64,000 bases of DNA, taken from Deroplatys truncata. Its lineage: Eukaryota; Arthropoda; Insecta; Mantodea; Mantidae. The DNA is taken from positions 60,526,001-60,590,000 of the forward strand of contig CM060989.1 of the NCBI GenBank assembly GCA_030765065.1, in the 5' to 3' direction. The translations under genes were made by a program, and so were the position numbers. Below, piece after piece: positions 34,491 through 45,312 of the stretch (position 1 is the stretch's first letter; each line of letters begins with the position of its first letter). A model generated the notes under the pieces. The model worked only from the letters and a program-made list of their open reading frames with translations, made no database searches and was not told the DNA's origin.

Positions 34491-34708
34491 TCCATGTTGT
34501 TTTTGTGTTCAGAGAATACTCTGATAAGGAACTCTCCTTCCTCATTAGCTTCAAATGTAGATGGGACAATACAGTAAACGCCAGGTGGTAGCTTGAATCG
34601 ACAGCTCACTTCACGTAAGTTAATGAATGAAGGTGATCTTGCTACAGATGCATTGTACTTGAAGAAATTGAGGTCCAGAGGCTTGGGAAGATTATCTGGA
34701 TCTTGTAA
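34491..34708 (-). CDS. Calpain exon: C2-like domain III, second half
   Basis: 218 nt between TTTACAG and GTAAGC, phase 0 to phase 2. It encodes [38 protein letters not shown] and [20 protein letters not shown], then [13 protein letters not shown]. These are standard beta-strand motifs of the calpain C2-like domain (LPPGxYxIVPSTFxPxxEGEFLLRVFSE). No stop or frameshift. The adjacent micro-exon finishes the domain. Confidence 0.96.
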
Positions 34709-35286
34709 CTGTAAACAACACAAATTAGATTTTGTATATTTTTACTTATTAATATGCAAAAATTGATCTCAAACCTATATCTTCAATCTCCAGGTCTACA
34801 AAATTATATTCTTATTTACACTGTAGCATACATTTTATCCAAAAATAGATAAATATTTTGGTATTTTTAAAATGGGTAACCTTAAAATAAATTTTTGAAG
34901 AAAATTGTTTTATTTTTATTTGTTCTCAAGGTATCATGAGGGAGAAAAACATTTTTGCATAGTATTTCTCTATTACAGTGCACAGTTCAACTGCCCATAG
35001 TGATTTGTATTTGTGCAATACATTGATCACAGTTTTACACAATTTTCCTCCAAAAACTGATACAGAAACATGTTGATTACATTGTGAGAAAAATGATAAC
35101 TCTTCATTAGTATGAACCTTTGCTGAATGATATACTTTCATAAAAATTCTTTGTTCACATGTAAATTACTATAATATTTTGAATTTAATAAACTCTTCAG
35201 GTAAGATTATTAAACATATTATTAATTATCATAATTAATAATAATTATTATTAATAATAAATATTAATCATCATCATTTTGTATTT

Positions 35287-35449
35287 CAGTAGTTTTAAGT
35301 TGATAGCCAAAGATCTATGGATCAAATCCCAGCAATGGCATTGAATTTTTCAATCTAATTCTATGTTTCCAGCTATAGCTTACAAATGTTTTGTGTGGAA
35401 GAACATATTATCATTGATTGACCTAATATTGGTTAATTATAAAATCTGG
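35287..35449 (+). mobile_element. tRNA-derived SINE, family A (cluster copy 1)
   Basis: It carries the box B-like GGATCAAATCCCAGC near 35327 and the GGCATTGAATTTTTCA body, then continues through TGATTGACCTAATATTGG. A SINE B copy interrupts it at about 35450. The rest resumes at 35693 with AAAGCCTGGGACTTTAAGTA. Confidence 0.8.
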
Positions 35450-35692
35450 AAATAAAATAAATTGAGTTTTATTTGTGGACTCTAACTGCTATGGTTCTTA
35501 GCATCCCATTCTATATTGGGTGTAAAAGACCGGAAAATATTGCTCAGAGGTCTCTTTATCAGGCTTGAGGTTCTTTTATGTGCCATAAATCTATGACAAC
35601 CACTGGCTTTTATGCCTGAAAAAATCCATTTGAACCCATGACCTCAAGAACTAGAGGCTAGCATGGTGCCCCTAGGCCACAGAGGATGACAA
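35450..35692 (-). mobile_element. tRNA-derived SINE, family B copy 3, nested in SINE A
   Basis: The AAATAAATTGAG tail, then TCTTTATCAGGCTTGAGGTT and the head near 35640-35690. Comparison with the uninterrupted unit near 41230-41275 shows it split family A between the TTGGTTAAACTATG-like and AAGCCCAGGACTT-like blocks. Confidence 0.8.
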
Positions 35693-36250
35693 AGCCTGGG
35701 ACTTTAAGTACTTAGGATATTGCAAGTCACCATTGGGGTATGTTTCCTCAAAATGAATTAGAGAACACATTATGGTTTACCAGGAAAAATGTGCACTGAG
35801 CTGGAGAATTTAATATTGTGCTGGCCTGTTACCATGGTAGCTCAGTTGTTAGAGTAACCTAAGATCCATGGTTCAAATCCTGGCTATGCCATTGAATTTT
35901 TCAGTCTGATTCTATCTTTCCAACTTAAGCCTACACTTGACTTGTGTGGAAGAAGAATTAATCAGATGTGATATATTTTGATAATTGTTCTTTCACACTA
36001 GCTGTGTAGGCAACTAAGCTGGAAAGTTGAATCAGACTTGAAAAATAACCAATGCCACGGCTGGGACTCAAACCATGGATCTTGCTTTCCATGACATTGC
36101 TCTATTGTACAGCTACCATGAAGATGCACAATACTTATTAAACCTTCTCATCTGATTCAAGCGTCTGGACAGCAATCATTAAAACAAGTTAACCCCAACA
36201 TGATTAACTAAGAAACCCAGAAATTAAAAGTACTTGCAACGGGCAAGTTG
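35693..36250. mobile_element. tRNA-derived SINE, family A (cluster copies 2 and 3, opposed)
   Basis: The plus-strand unit has ACCATGGTAGCTCAGTTGTT (box A) near 35833 and GGTTCAAATCCTGGC (box B) near 35871. From about 35980 an inverted unit begins, with its body near 36005-36045 and box B complement GGGACTCAAACCATGG near 36063. Confidence 0.8.
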
Positions 36251-36329
36251 CATTTAAGGTTTATCTCACTATTTGAGATTGCCTTCTTGAATGTGTGTAC
36301 AGATCACAGTAATGGGTTTAAAAAGGACA

Positions 36330-36880
36330 GTCATAGTAATTAATTGTTTTTTCCACAAGCCGTGTGGGGGACAAGGTTGAATAGGTAGAATCACACTGAA
36401 AAATTCAATGCCATAGCCAGGATTTAAACCATGGATCTTCCAGTTTCTGTCCAGTTTCTCTAACCAACTAAGCTACTATGGCAATATGCCAGTATGACAT
36501 TAAATTCCCCAATGGACTCACATTTTTCCCGGTAAACCACAAGGAGATCTCAAATTCCTTTTGAGATGAACCCTAATGGAGTACTTTAAGTCTTGGGCTT
36601 CATAGTTTAACCAACTATTAGGCTAATCAGTTGTAATTACATGTTCTAATTCATTGTAAGCTGCCATTAGGGTACATTATCTCAAAATGAATTTGAGATC
36701 TCCTTCTGTTTACTCAGAAAAATGCGAGTCACTTTGAGAATTTAATGTCATGCTGGCAAGCTGCCATTGTAGCTCAGTTGGTTAGAGCAGCCGAACAGAA
36801 ATTGAAAGATCTGTGGTTCAAATCCTGCTTATAGAAATTTTTCAGTCTGATTCTACCTCTTCAAGTTTATTTCATGTCAT
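36330..36880. mobile_element. tRNA-derived SINE, family A (cluster copies 4 and 5, opposed)
   Basis: A minus-oriented unit (36340-36545; complement of box B at about 36420, of box A at about 36465) meets a plus-oriented unit (to 36880; box A TAGCTCAGTTGGTTAGAG near 36770, box B GGTTCAAATCCTG near 36817). Both share the internal palindrome-like GAGATCTCC. Confidence 0.8.
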
Positions 36881-36984
36881 GCTCACCATGTAAACTTAGA
36901 CAAGTTTGTCATCACACGAATGGAAATTAAGACTTGTAAAACTTTGTGTTTGAACTGCCATAGTTTGCATAATAGAGCACTTAC

Positions 36985-37163
36985 ATGATACATAGCAAAA
37001 CCAATGGTGAGACATTCCATTCCCATTCTTCTTTGGGAACGTCGATTCTTCTGCATGAGTGCCACTATTACTGTACACTTATTTTTGTCTTCATCTTCGT
37101 CATCTTCATCCTCATCAGGATCCTCAAGTGTTATCCGGTACTGTGGGTTGTGCCAGAAAGTTT
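36985..37163 (-). CDS. Calpain exon: start of domain III with acidic loop
   Basis: 179 nt between TTTCAG and GTAAGT, phase 1 to phase 0. It encodes ETFWHNPQYRITLEDPDEDD, then EDDEDKNKCTVIVALMQKN and RRSQRRMGMECLTIGFAMYH. TFW.NPQY is the conserved entry to domain III. The run of Asp/Glu is the acidic loop, a calcium-responsive region in conventional calpains. The following exon starts [10 protein letters not shown]. Confidence 0.96.
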
Positions 37164-37469
37164 CTGAAAGAATTATATTGCAATATATGCACTTAAGAAA
37201 AAGATTACCACAAGCAATTTATGCAGGCAACCTGCTATTTGCACTATCAACAGAACTATATAATAGGTAAAGCTGTATTTATCTCTGCAAATAAAATCCA
37301 AAGCAAAGTGCCAAGCCATTTTAGCAATACCTCATAACATGATGTCATTACTACAATCTGTAATGGCAGCCAATGACTGACAATTTGGTGATTAAAAGGG
37401 TATAGAAATGGTAGGTTTGAATTTGTTTAAACCACATAGTCATGCTATTTTTTAAATGTTAGGATTATG

Positions 37470-38535
37470 TATTTTTTTTTGTTGTATTTATTGTATTTAT
37501 TGTGCTAAGAGTTTTACAATTTGATTGTCTATTGCACTTTGACCCTGGCCACTCATTCAGTAGACAATCACTACAGATTATTTACATTTTACAATTTCCC
37601 GTCACGCATTCTGTAGATAATCACTACAAATTATTTACATTTTACAATTTCTCGTCAATAAATGATCTTGTTTTTTCAGTTTTTTCATGTCCCATTTCCA
37701 CTTGTTTTTCAGTTTTCACTTATTGATTACTTAACCATCACACATTCACTATAGTTTTCCATTCAAAGTATGCTACCTCTTACTTTTCTTTTTACACTGT
37801 CCAAAGCCATTTATTTTTTACTTTACACAAAAACCGTCCAAAGCTTCTAGCGTCCTTGCATATCATTTCGATCATAAGCATATTTCTATCCCCCTTCAAC
37901 CACTTCTTATTAAAAAATTCTTTTCTCCAATTTTCTGTTCCTTGGCACTTAAATACTATGTGTTCAATGTCTTCATTACCACCACATATCGGACATTGAT
38001 TCTGAGGAATACCCTGTCTTAATCCTCTTAGCCTCCATGCTCTGGTTCTTACCCATGCAATAGATTTTCTCTCTTCTTTATTTACTATGTCTATGTATTT
38101 TTCATTGGCCTATAACAAACTAATGAGCTCTTTTTGGCAATCTCACTGAACATGATTTGTATTTCTATATTTTCCAGTCTTTTCCTCGCCTTTTTCCAAA
38201 AATTTTTCATGTTATTTTCCCTCCTTCTCCACATGTCTCCTAACCCATTTTTCTCAAAAATGTTCCTAAATTACCTACCCATCCATCATTCATTAAGCTA
38301 TTCTCTTGGTATTCTATACATTGTCTTAACACATTACTCTTTCCTAGATTTAAAGTTCTGAACCAAAATTTCAAAGCTCTTTCCATTATCTTCCCCTTAG
38401 TGTCACCCTGCCCATCTGTAATTGTGCTACCTGTCTTACAATTGCCTTCGGTAACCCTAGTATTTCTCTACAAAACATCCTGTGCACCTCATCTATACTT
38501 TCCCATCCTCTATCTAATCCCCATATTTCTATAAT
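37470..38535 (-). pseudogene. Non-LTR retrotransposon, CCHC group, copy 2
   Basis: Reverse-oriented relative of the 32585-34262 copy, so it is in sense with calpain. The 3' UTR is at 37490-37770 and the zinc-knuckle region near 37975-38000. The GREKYIDI block is missing its start near 38100. The copy is 5'-truncated near 38535 (ENMGIRYRGW region). Frames are broken. A 75-codon plus-strand open frame here is the antisense of the protein. Confidence 0.85.
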
Positions 38536-38849
38536 TTACTAATATCTTAAAATTATACAATTTATAAGAAATCCATATTGTGGAGAGGTCTTGCCATTCA
38601 GAGCAGAAAATACTTTGTATAAGTAAGCTTATTGTGAATCATCTATGGCCAGTGGCATGAGTTCTGTCCTGCTATTACAACATTTTCATTCAGCAACAAA
38701 AGAAAAGCAAAAGTGAACTATGTTTAATTGAATGGTGATCACCAGGGCCTGGAGTTTGATGAACTAGAAATGTTTGAAAAAAATGACATATTATATTAAA
38801 TATTTGACAGGGAGATGAATAAGAGAGACATACCCCTACTTGCCCACAC

Positions 38850-40090
38850 TGAAACCTTAGGTTTATTGTAGGTTTTCTTCCTGTTTTTCTATCCATCACC
38901 TCCCTAAACTCTAATAAGTCTCAGGAGTCCATTGATTATGTTTTCATTAGATACTATCTCATTTGGATCAACAGTTCCAAGTTGATTGTATCTATTCACT
39001 GCTTCACAAGGAATGTTAAATGCAAGGCTGTTTCCTCCTCTACAACACACATCTTGGATCTTCTAAAAGCCCCATTATCTGCAGGTGTTTTTTAAAATTC
39101 CCATGACCAGTCATCAGACCCACAATGAGCCTCATCTGCTTCCTACTTAAATTTAAGGACTGCAGTATTCCTTCTAAGACATGGCTGTTGCATCATTAAC
39201 TTTCCATGTCTTTGTTCCTGGATATGTTCCAGAAATTTGCTGTCTTTGAATCCAGTCTAATAGATTTGTCCTTACTATTAATTTGGTAATACCCAAGATC
39301 GGTTCTGGGCCTATAAATGGGGCCTGTGCTCCCATTTTAGTGAGTCTGTCTGCATTTTCATTTCCAATTACCCCAGTGTGGCCAGGGACCCATGCTAGAG
39401 TAACTCTGTTGCATTCTCCTAGTCCTTCTACGGCTTCCTGACATTTTTAACAGTCTGTTTGAATATATCCAGATACTACAATTCCTGTAGCATATCTGTT
39501 CTCACTCTCCTCCATGCAAGTCCTGATGGCATATAATTCTGCCTGAAATACCTTGGTCAAAGTCCCAAGAGATACCACTTCTCCAACTTGGACTGTCTTC
39601 CATATATACCAGCTCCTGTTCCATCTTTTGCTTTGGATCCATCAGTAAATCATACAAAGAGGACTTATTAAAGCAGAGAAATGGCCTCATTAAGTCTCCT
39701 GGCATTTCTGCAACTGGATTTATCCTTGTCATCTAATGTTCTGGTATGATGTCCCAGATATTCCATAGGTTTCCAGTTGCCCTCAGCCTTTAATCTATAG
39801 GCTCCAGCCATTGCCTATATTTTAACCCATAGGTGCAGCAGAGAAACTATTCAGCACCCATTCTGGCTGTAGGTGTGCTGTCAATTCCACCAGTTATGGC
39901 TAGAATGCTAATCTCTGTATCTTCCCCAGTTCCTCAACAGCCCCTACTTGCTCAGTTCTTTTTCCACCTGACCAATGACCCATAGCTAACTATGGGCCTC
40001 TCTGTGGTGGTATAAATCCAGTGGATGCATCCAGGACTTAAACCCCAGCTTCTGCAACAGGCTTTTTTTGGTACTCTTTAGTGCCATTTT
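38850..40090 (-). pseudogene. Non-LTR retrotransposon with RNase H, 3' part
   Basis: On the minus strand: RPIVSYGSLVRW near 39985 (end of the RT thumb), ILAITGGIDSTPTARMGAE near 39910, then RNase H motifs FTDGSKAKDGTGAGIY (39645-39600), FQAELYAIRTCMEE near 39545, and WVPGHTGVIGNENADRL near 39385. FIGPEPILGITK follows. This arrangement is found in I/jockey-type LINEs carrying RNase H. Several stops and frameshifts make it a relic. Confidence 0.8.
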
Positions 40091-40548
40091 AGCTTTGGTA
40101 CATGTTGCAAATGACAAATAAAATGACTAAAATTTTTAAAAAATGACCTAAAACCGAAATTTATTTAATGTATTAAAAATTAGTGTACAGAAAGTTATAA
40201 ATTAATTTATACATTGGTATAACTGCTATACCAGCAAAAAATGCAGGCATAAAACTAATGAGATAATTTAGAAAATTAATTTGTTCCATGTTTTTGTTTG
40301 AAGAATCTGAAAAGAAAATCAAGAAAATTGTTTTTGAAGCAGCATTAACTCTTTTGAGTTCTAAAATTATACAAAATTCATAGCAAATGAAGAGGACTTC
40401 ACAGCCCATGACATGGCATAACAATAAGGAAATTAGCAATCTGACTATATGCACTCATTAATGCAAACAAAAAGGAAAACTGACCTGTCTCATCCCTAGT
40501 TTGGGGAATGAATACATAACTACTAAATTGATTGAACTTAATGCTTAC

Positions 40549-40799
40549 CAAGATAATTTCGGCAGCCACCAGCAGTAACACCTCGCACCCATTCACCCTC
40601 AAACATGCTCATCTCCCACTTCTTGTTCCCGTCTAGGATTTCCTCCTCGGCGAGCGAGTCTGGATTCAAATTGCAGATCTCTAAACGATTAAACCTACTT
40701 TGGAAGTCTCTGTACGACATCCAGAATTCTCCATCTTCATCAAATGTGAGACCAATTTCTTCCTTTTCATTTTGTGGTATAAACCTCCATTCTGGTGAT
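40549..40799 (-). CDS. Calpain exon: end of protease core (PC2) into domain III
   Basis: 251 nt between CATTTAG and GTAAGC, phase 2 to phase 1. It reads SPEWRFIPQNEKEEIGLTF, DEDGEFWMSYRDFQSRFNRL, EICNLNPDSLAEEEILDG, NKKWEMSMFEGEWVRGVTAG and GCRNYL. DGEFWMSYxDFxxxFxxxEICNL and W.RG.TAGGCRN are hallmark calpain motifs. In PC2 this part closes the active-site cleft and carries calcium-site residues in related enzymes. Confidence 0.97.
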
Positions 40800-40924
40800 C
40801 TAAATGAAAAAAAAAATTATGTAAAAGCACTTTTAATGTCATAAAATGGCTTGGTTTATTCAGCAATTAATAACATCTGTAGAATGCTGAGAGTAAATGT
40901 TCCTTCCTACAACAACAAAAAATC

Positions 40925-40925
40925 T

Positions 40926-40962
<37 letters not shown>

Positions 40963-40979
40963 ACGCACACGCACACGTG
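40925..40979. repeat. (CA)n / (GCACAC)n microsatellite
   Basis: A CACACA run passes into ACGCACACGCAC units. Confidence 0.95.
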
Positions 40980-41149
40980 CAACAATTCAAGTGACACAGA
41001 AGCCTGCATTCTGAAGTTAATTGCTTTATTTAAGATACATTCACTTTTGAAGTTCTCTGCAGTCTGGCAACCTTCCCCTGTAAAAGGGATAGTTCATAAC
41101 AGTAATATGAGACTAACATTTTTGTCCTAAATTAGTACTAAGAAAAAGG

Positions 41150-41515
41150 TAAAGTTTTCAGTTTGATTCTACCTTTCCAACCTTGTACTACACATGGCTT
41201 GTGTGAAAGAACAATTAATTACCATTGATTGACATAATAGTTGGTTAAACTATGAAGCCCAGGACTTAAAGTACTTACAACATTGTAAATCAAAATTGGG
41301 ATATGTTATCTCTGAATGAATTTGAGATCACCTAGTGATTTAGTGGGAGGGGGGGAGTGAATCATTTGGGGAATTTAATGTTGTGCCAGCATGTTGCCAT
41401 GGTAGCTCAGTTGGTTAGAGTAATTGGATGGAAACTAGAAGATCGGTAGTTCAAATCCTGGCTATGGCATTGTATTTTTGCAGTCTGATTCTACCTTTCC
41501 AAACTTCATTTGGAA
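41150..41515 (+). mobile_element. tRNA-derived SINE, family A, uninterrupted unit
   Basis: It contains the tail of one unit (TTCTACCTTTCCAACCTTG near 41168), the linking body (GAAGCCCAGGACTTAAAGTA near 41252; GAATTTGAGATCACC near 41318) and the head of the next (CCATGGTAGCTCAGTTGGTT near 41397; GTTCAAATCCTGGC near 41450). It shows that family A is a head-to-tail chain of tRNA-like heads joined by a shared body. Confidence 0.82.
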
Positions 41516-41966
41516 ACTTCATTTATGAAGCCATAGCATACTTTGAGAACTATTGTTTCCATATTCAGCTGTTCACCTAATGCTCATTGGGTAATAAAAA
41601 TTTGTATTTTGAAACAAAGAAAAATGTCATGGACTTTGATTGGTGGAATACCAATGGAAGTCCTCTGTAAATTCATAAATCCTTTAAAAGTAGGGTACTG
41701 GAACCTGCGGAACGAGGATCTTTCAACCCTTCTAGATATTCAGATGGGGGACCAAGTACCCTCAGCTGTTTTGTTCTAGTTTTATTCTTTTTATTATTTT
41801 TAATGTGCTAATACAAACTGGAGAGTAAAATATGTAATCCCTGGTACAAATGGATAATTATGTTTGGGACATGATTATTTCATTTCGGTCACAATTGTCC
41901 ACTAATGTAGTATGGCACACTTAAGGTATATAATGCATAAGTCTATACATAACATATTAGTGTTAA

Positions 41967-42026
41967 ATGTTAACTGTCAAAACATTTAATACCTCAAATA
42001 ATAACATTAATTCTAATTTCAATCTT
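41967..42026 (+). repeat. Left copy of approximately 60-bp direct repeat flanking a LINE
   Basis: ATGTTAACTGTCAAAACATT through CAATCTTT, repeated at 42537-42598 with one substitution and one added A. Confidence 0.9.
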
Positions 42027-42027
42027 T

Positions 42028-42536
42028 TTTACTGTGGCAAATAATGGAAATCAAATGCATACCAAAACATTTGATAACAATAATTAGGAATTTATATATG
42101 GACAACTCAATAATGATCGATTTTGACCAAAAAAAGTCAAAAGAATACTTTACAAAGTGATGGCTGTTTCAGTGTTAACTTATTGATCCGAAAGTTGGAC
42201 AATGACCAAACAAATGGAAAACAAAATAGAAGCAGCAGATATGCGCTTTTTAAGACATGTTGCAGGATATACATTAAAAGACAAAGAGAAGTGAAAACAT
42301 ATGTAAAGAATTAAGAATTTTCATTAGAAGAAAGAATTAAAGAAAATTAAAACAACGAAACAACATGTGGAGAGGATGGATGATAACTGCTATACAAAGC
42401 TGTTTTTAAGATATACAGCAAAAGACCAAAGAAATATCAGCCGACCTAAAAGAAGATCGATGGAACAGTTTAAATGATGAGACTGGAACAAACCAAAGGG
42501 CTTAAACCATGAAAGATGATGATGATGATGATGATG
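42028..42536 (+). pseudogene. Non-LTR retrotransposon 3' end (MRFLR family), with (GAT)n tail
   Basis: 5'-truncated. Broken frames give WTMTKQMENKIEAADMRFLR near 42195-42255, then a C-terminal extension. It ends in a (GAT)n tail at 42515-42539. The tail borders one of two approximately 60-bp direct repeats, as expected for insertion by target-primed reverse transcription with an unusually long duplication. Confidence 0.75.
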
Positions 42537-42598
42537 ATGTTAACTGTCAAAACATTTAATATCTCAAAATAATAACATTAATTCTAATTTCAATCTTT
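42537..42598 (+). repeat. Right copy of approximately 60-bp direct repeat flanking a LINE
   Basis: Matches 41967-42026 and starts exactly where the (GAT)n tail ends. Confidence 0.9.
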
Positions 42599-43008
42599 GG
42601 ACATTATGTGATGCTTAATTATATTTAATTATCCTATACAATATGTTAAGTATAATGTGTTTTAATAGCTAACTATGATGATGATGTAATTTCAGATCTC
42701 CATTATTGAGCCCCACCCATTATAGGAATCACCATAAAGGATATGGCATTAATAGTTCCTAAAACTTGCTTGTCCTAGTTTCCAAATGTAAGTAGTAGGT
42801 AACTTTATAAAATTACTTCACTGTAAGTAGGTTCAGAATAAACATAAATAAAATCTGAGTAGAGTTAAGGTTCTTTGGATCATCACGATTACTAAGTATA
42901 GGAATTTTTTTTAGTGAAAGTGGCAACTATTTTTCCATTGTTTCCATTCATGAACAGAACAATATGTACTTCACTATGCATAAAGCTTAAGTTAGGGCCA
43001 TCACTCAC

Positions 43009-43190
43009 TTGTCGCTCCAGGGCCCATTCCATTCAGCTTCATTACCCCAAGGGTTACGCAGTCTGATGAGAGGAATCTTTCCTGATGCATTTGGTGTCTG
43101 AATATCTACATATTTAACTCTAGTTATACTGTAGGCATGCCCCTTGACAAGCCCTTCTGAGGTCTGTGCCTCCAAAACATTAGGATCAGG
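43009..43190 (-). CDS. Calpain exon: catalytic His and Asn (PC2)
   Basis: 182 nt between GTTACAG and GTGAGT, phase 0 to phase 2. It encodes [59 protein letters not shown] and D. GHAYS carries the catalytic His and RNPWGN the catalytic Asn. They are 28 residues apart here, against 24 in mammalian calpains as I recall, because the QTPNASGK loop is longer. His lies 156 residues after the Cys. Confidence 0.97.
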
Positions 43191-43423
43191 CTGTAACAGA
43201 AAGAAACCTCAGCAAAATTTCAAAATGACAGATTCAGCTAACACACTCATTGTGCACATAAATACAGTGAGCAATATCTTTAGCTAAATCATTAACTTGA
43301 GCAACTAATTTTCATGAGTTAAGGATAGGGTAATGTATTTATTTATTTATTTTGCTGTTCAGTACAGTGTCAAAGCACAAAAAAACAATGTCAAGATCAT
43401 ACAAAGGAATACAATAATGTGTT

Positions 43424-43449
43424 CACACACGCACGCACACACACACACC
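43424..43449. repeat. (CA)n microsatellite
   Basis: CACACACGCACGCACACACACACA. Confidence 0.9.
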
Positions 43450-43574
43450 CAGAAGTATCTTAACTACAGTTGCTATTTACAAATTCATCAATATTATAAT
43501 ATGTTTTTTCTATTACAAACCCTTTTGTTTTGTTTTAAATTTATTCTTATTGCACAATTTGATGTGCCAAAACA

Positions 43575-44740
43575 GTAATGTATGTGGATGATACATCCAT
43601 CTTACTTAATAGTAGAAACTATTAGCATTTAATTTTGAAAACAAATGAAACGCTAAGCCACTAAAAATTGGTTTAATAGTAATGGATTAAAATTAAATAT
43701 GACAAAAACTGTGTTAATACAATTTAAAACACATCCGTGAAAAAATAATGATATAAATAATTCAAGTAGCATTTCAGTAAGTCTTGTATCTACCAGCAAA
43801 ATCTTAGGGGTACACATTAATGAACAACTAAAATGGGAGGAACATTTTCAATATATGGGCAAAAGACTAAACAGTGCTTGTTTCAATATGTATTGTCTAA
43901 CAAAAATTACCAACATAGAAACCAGAAAAATTGTACACTATAGCTATTTTCAATCCATAATAGCATATGGCATCATTCTCTAGGGAGCAGCAACTGGTTC
44001 AGACAAAATATTTAAATTATAAAAAGAGATATTCGCATTAAGATGCACTTTAGCCCAAGAAACCCTTGTAGGGACTTATTTTGGAAACTAAATATACTTA
44101 CTCTGCCCTCACTGTACATTTATGAAAACATGCTCTTCTAAACTCTTCAAACCATAAATAAATGGTGGACTGCGACGGTCAAAGATCTCCAAATCCCAAT
44201 GAAGGCATTCTCTCTCTCCTAAACTGACTTTAAGTGAAAAAAATCATAGCACACAAATGCTCTGGCTTGAGATTCATCGCTGCGTATGGCGAAGCAACAC
44301 CTGCTTGCACATAAACAAGTGCTGACAGATTCACATTGTTGAAGAAGCACACGTTGGCAAGTGAATATAAATCTAAGGATGGGGAGACTGCTTTGGATTA
44401 CCACAACTCATTGTTGCCCAATTTCAAAACTTTCCGACTGACCCTAAATAGAATATACAAGGAGGGATTATATTATATTAAACAGAATGCACATAAGCAT
44501 GAAACCAGAACACAAAATTATCTGAAAGTACCAGCCCACAGACTCTCACTATTTGAAAAAAGTCCATTCTACTCTGGTATCAAAATTTAAAACAAACTAC
44601 CTCATAAATATAGAGAAATTAAAGATAAAAACGTGTTTCTCATCATATTAAAAAGGAATTTAACAGAAAAAGCTTATTACTTTTTAAAAGAATACATGGA
44701 AGACAGCCTCTATGACCATACTCTCTACTCAACATGATAA
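43575..44740 (+). pseudogene. Jockey-like LINE, RT 3' half
   Basis: Broken frames read AVMYVDDTSILL near 43580 (catalytic box YVDD), KILGVHINEQLKWEEHFQ near 43800, SIIAYGIILWGAATGSD near 43955, and IFALRCT. After a disturbed stretch come HETRTQNYLKVPAHRLSLFE near 44505 and KSPFYSGIKI. This is the common C-terminal ending of jockey/CR1-like ORF2. The part from 44100 to 44340 is poorly matched and may hold another fragment. Confidence 0.75.
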
Positions 44741-44832
44741 ATATGTATAAAAGTATGTAAATAACACTGTATATGATATTTCTTATTGTAACTGTTTATA
44801 GTATTAGCTTAGATAGATTAATTTGACAAGTC

Positions 44833-45312
44833 ATCGGACATTGGTTCTGAGGAATACCCTGTCTTAACCCTCTTAGCCTCTATGCTCCGGTTCTTAGCCA
44901 TGTAATAGATTCTCTCTCTTCTTTATTTACTATGTCTATATATTTTTCCCTACCCCATGTATTTTTCATTGGCCTATAACAAACTAATGAGCTCTTTTTG
45001 GCAACCTCACTGAACATGATTTGTATTTCTATATCTTCCAGTCTTTTCCTCGCCTTTTTCCAAAAATTTTTCACGTTATTTTCTCTCCTTCTCCATATGT
45101 CTCCTAACCCATTTTTCCCCAAAATGTTCTGTAAATTACTTACCCATCCATCATTCATTAAGCTATTCTCTTGGTATTCTATACATTGTCTTAACACATT
45201 ACTTTTTCCTAGATTTAAAGTTCTGAACCAAAATTTCAAAGCTCTTTCCATTATCTTCCCCTTAGTTGCCACCTGCCCATTTCTAATTGTGCTACCTGTC
45301 TTACAATTGCCT
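44833..45312 (-). pseudogene. Non-LTR retrotransposon, CCHC group, internal fragment (copy 3)
   Basis: It encodes ATKGKIMERALKFWFRTLNL, MNDGWVSNLQNILGKNGL and NTWGREKYIDIVNKEERE on the minus strand with an open frame. It is truncated at both ends: it stops just before the zinc knuckle (at NQCPM), so it lacks the 3' UTR and cannot be a simple 5'-truncated insertion. Confidence 0.8.

Noticed and set aside
37502-38361. Plus-strand frames of 74 and 75 codons, and similar frames at 33365-33574, 44998-45345 and 48471-48752
   Set aside because: All are antisense to the same CCHC-group LINE protein or its 3' UTR, which explains why they look alike.
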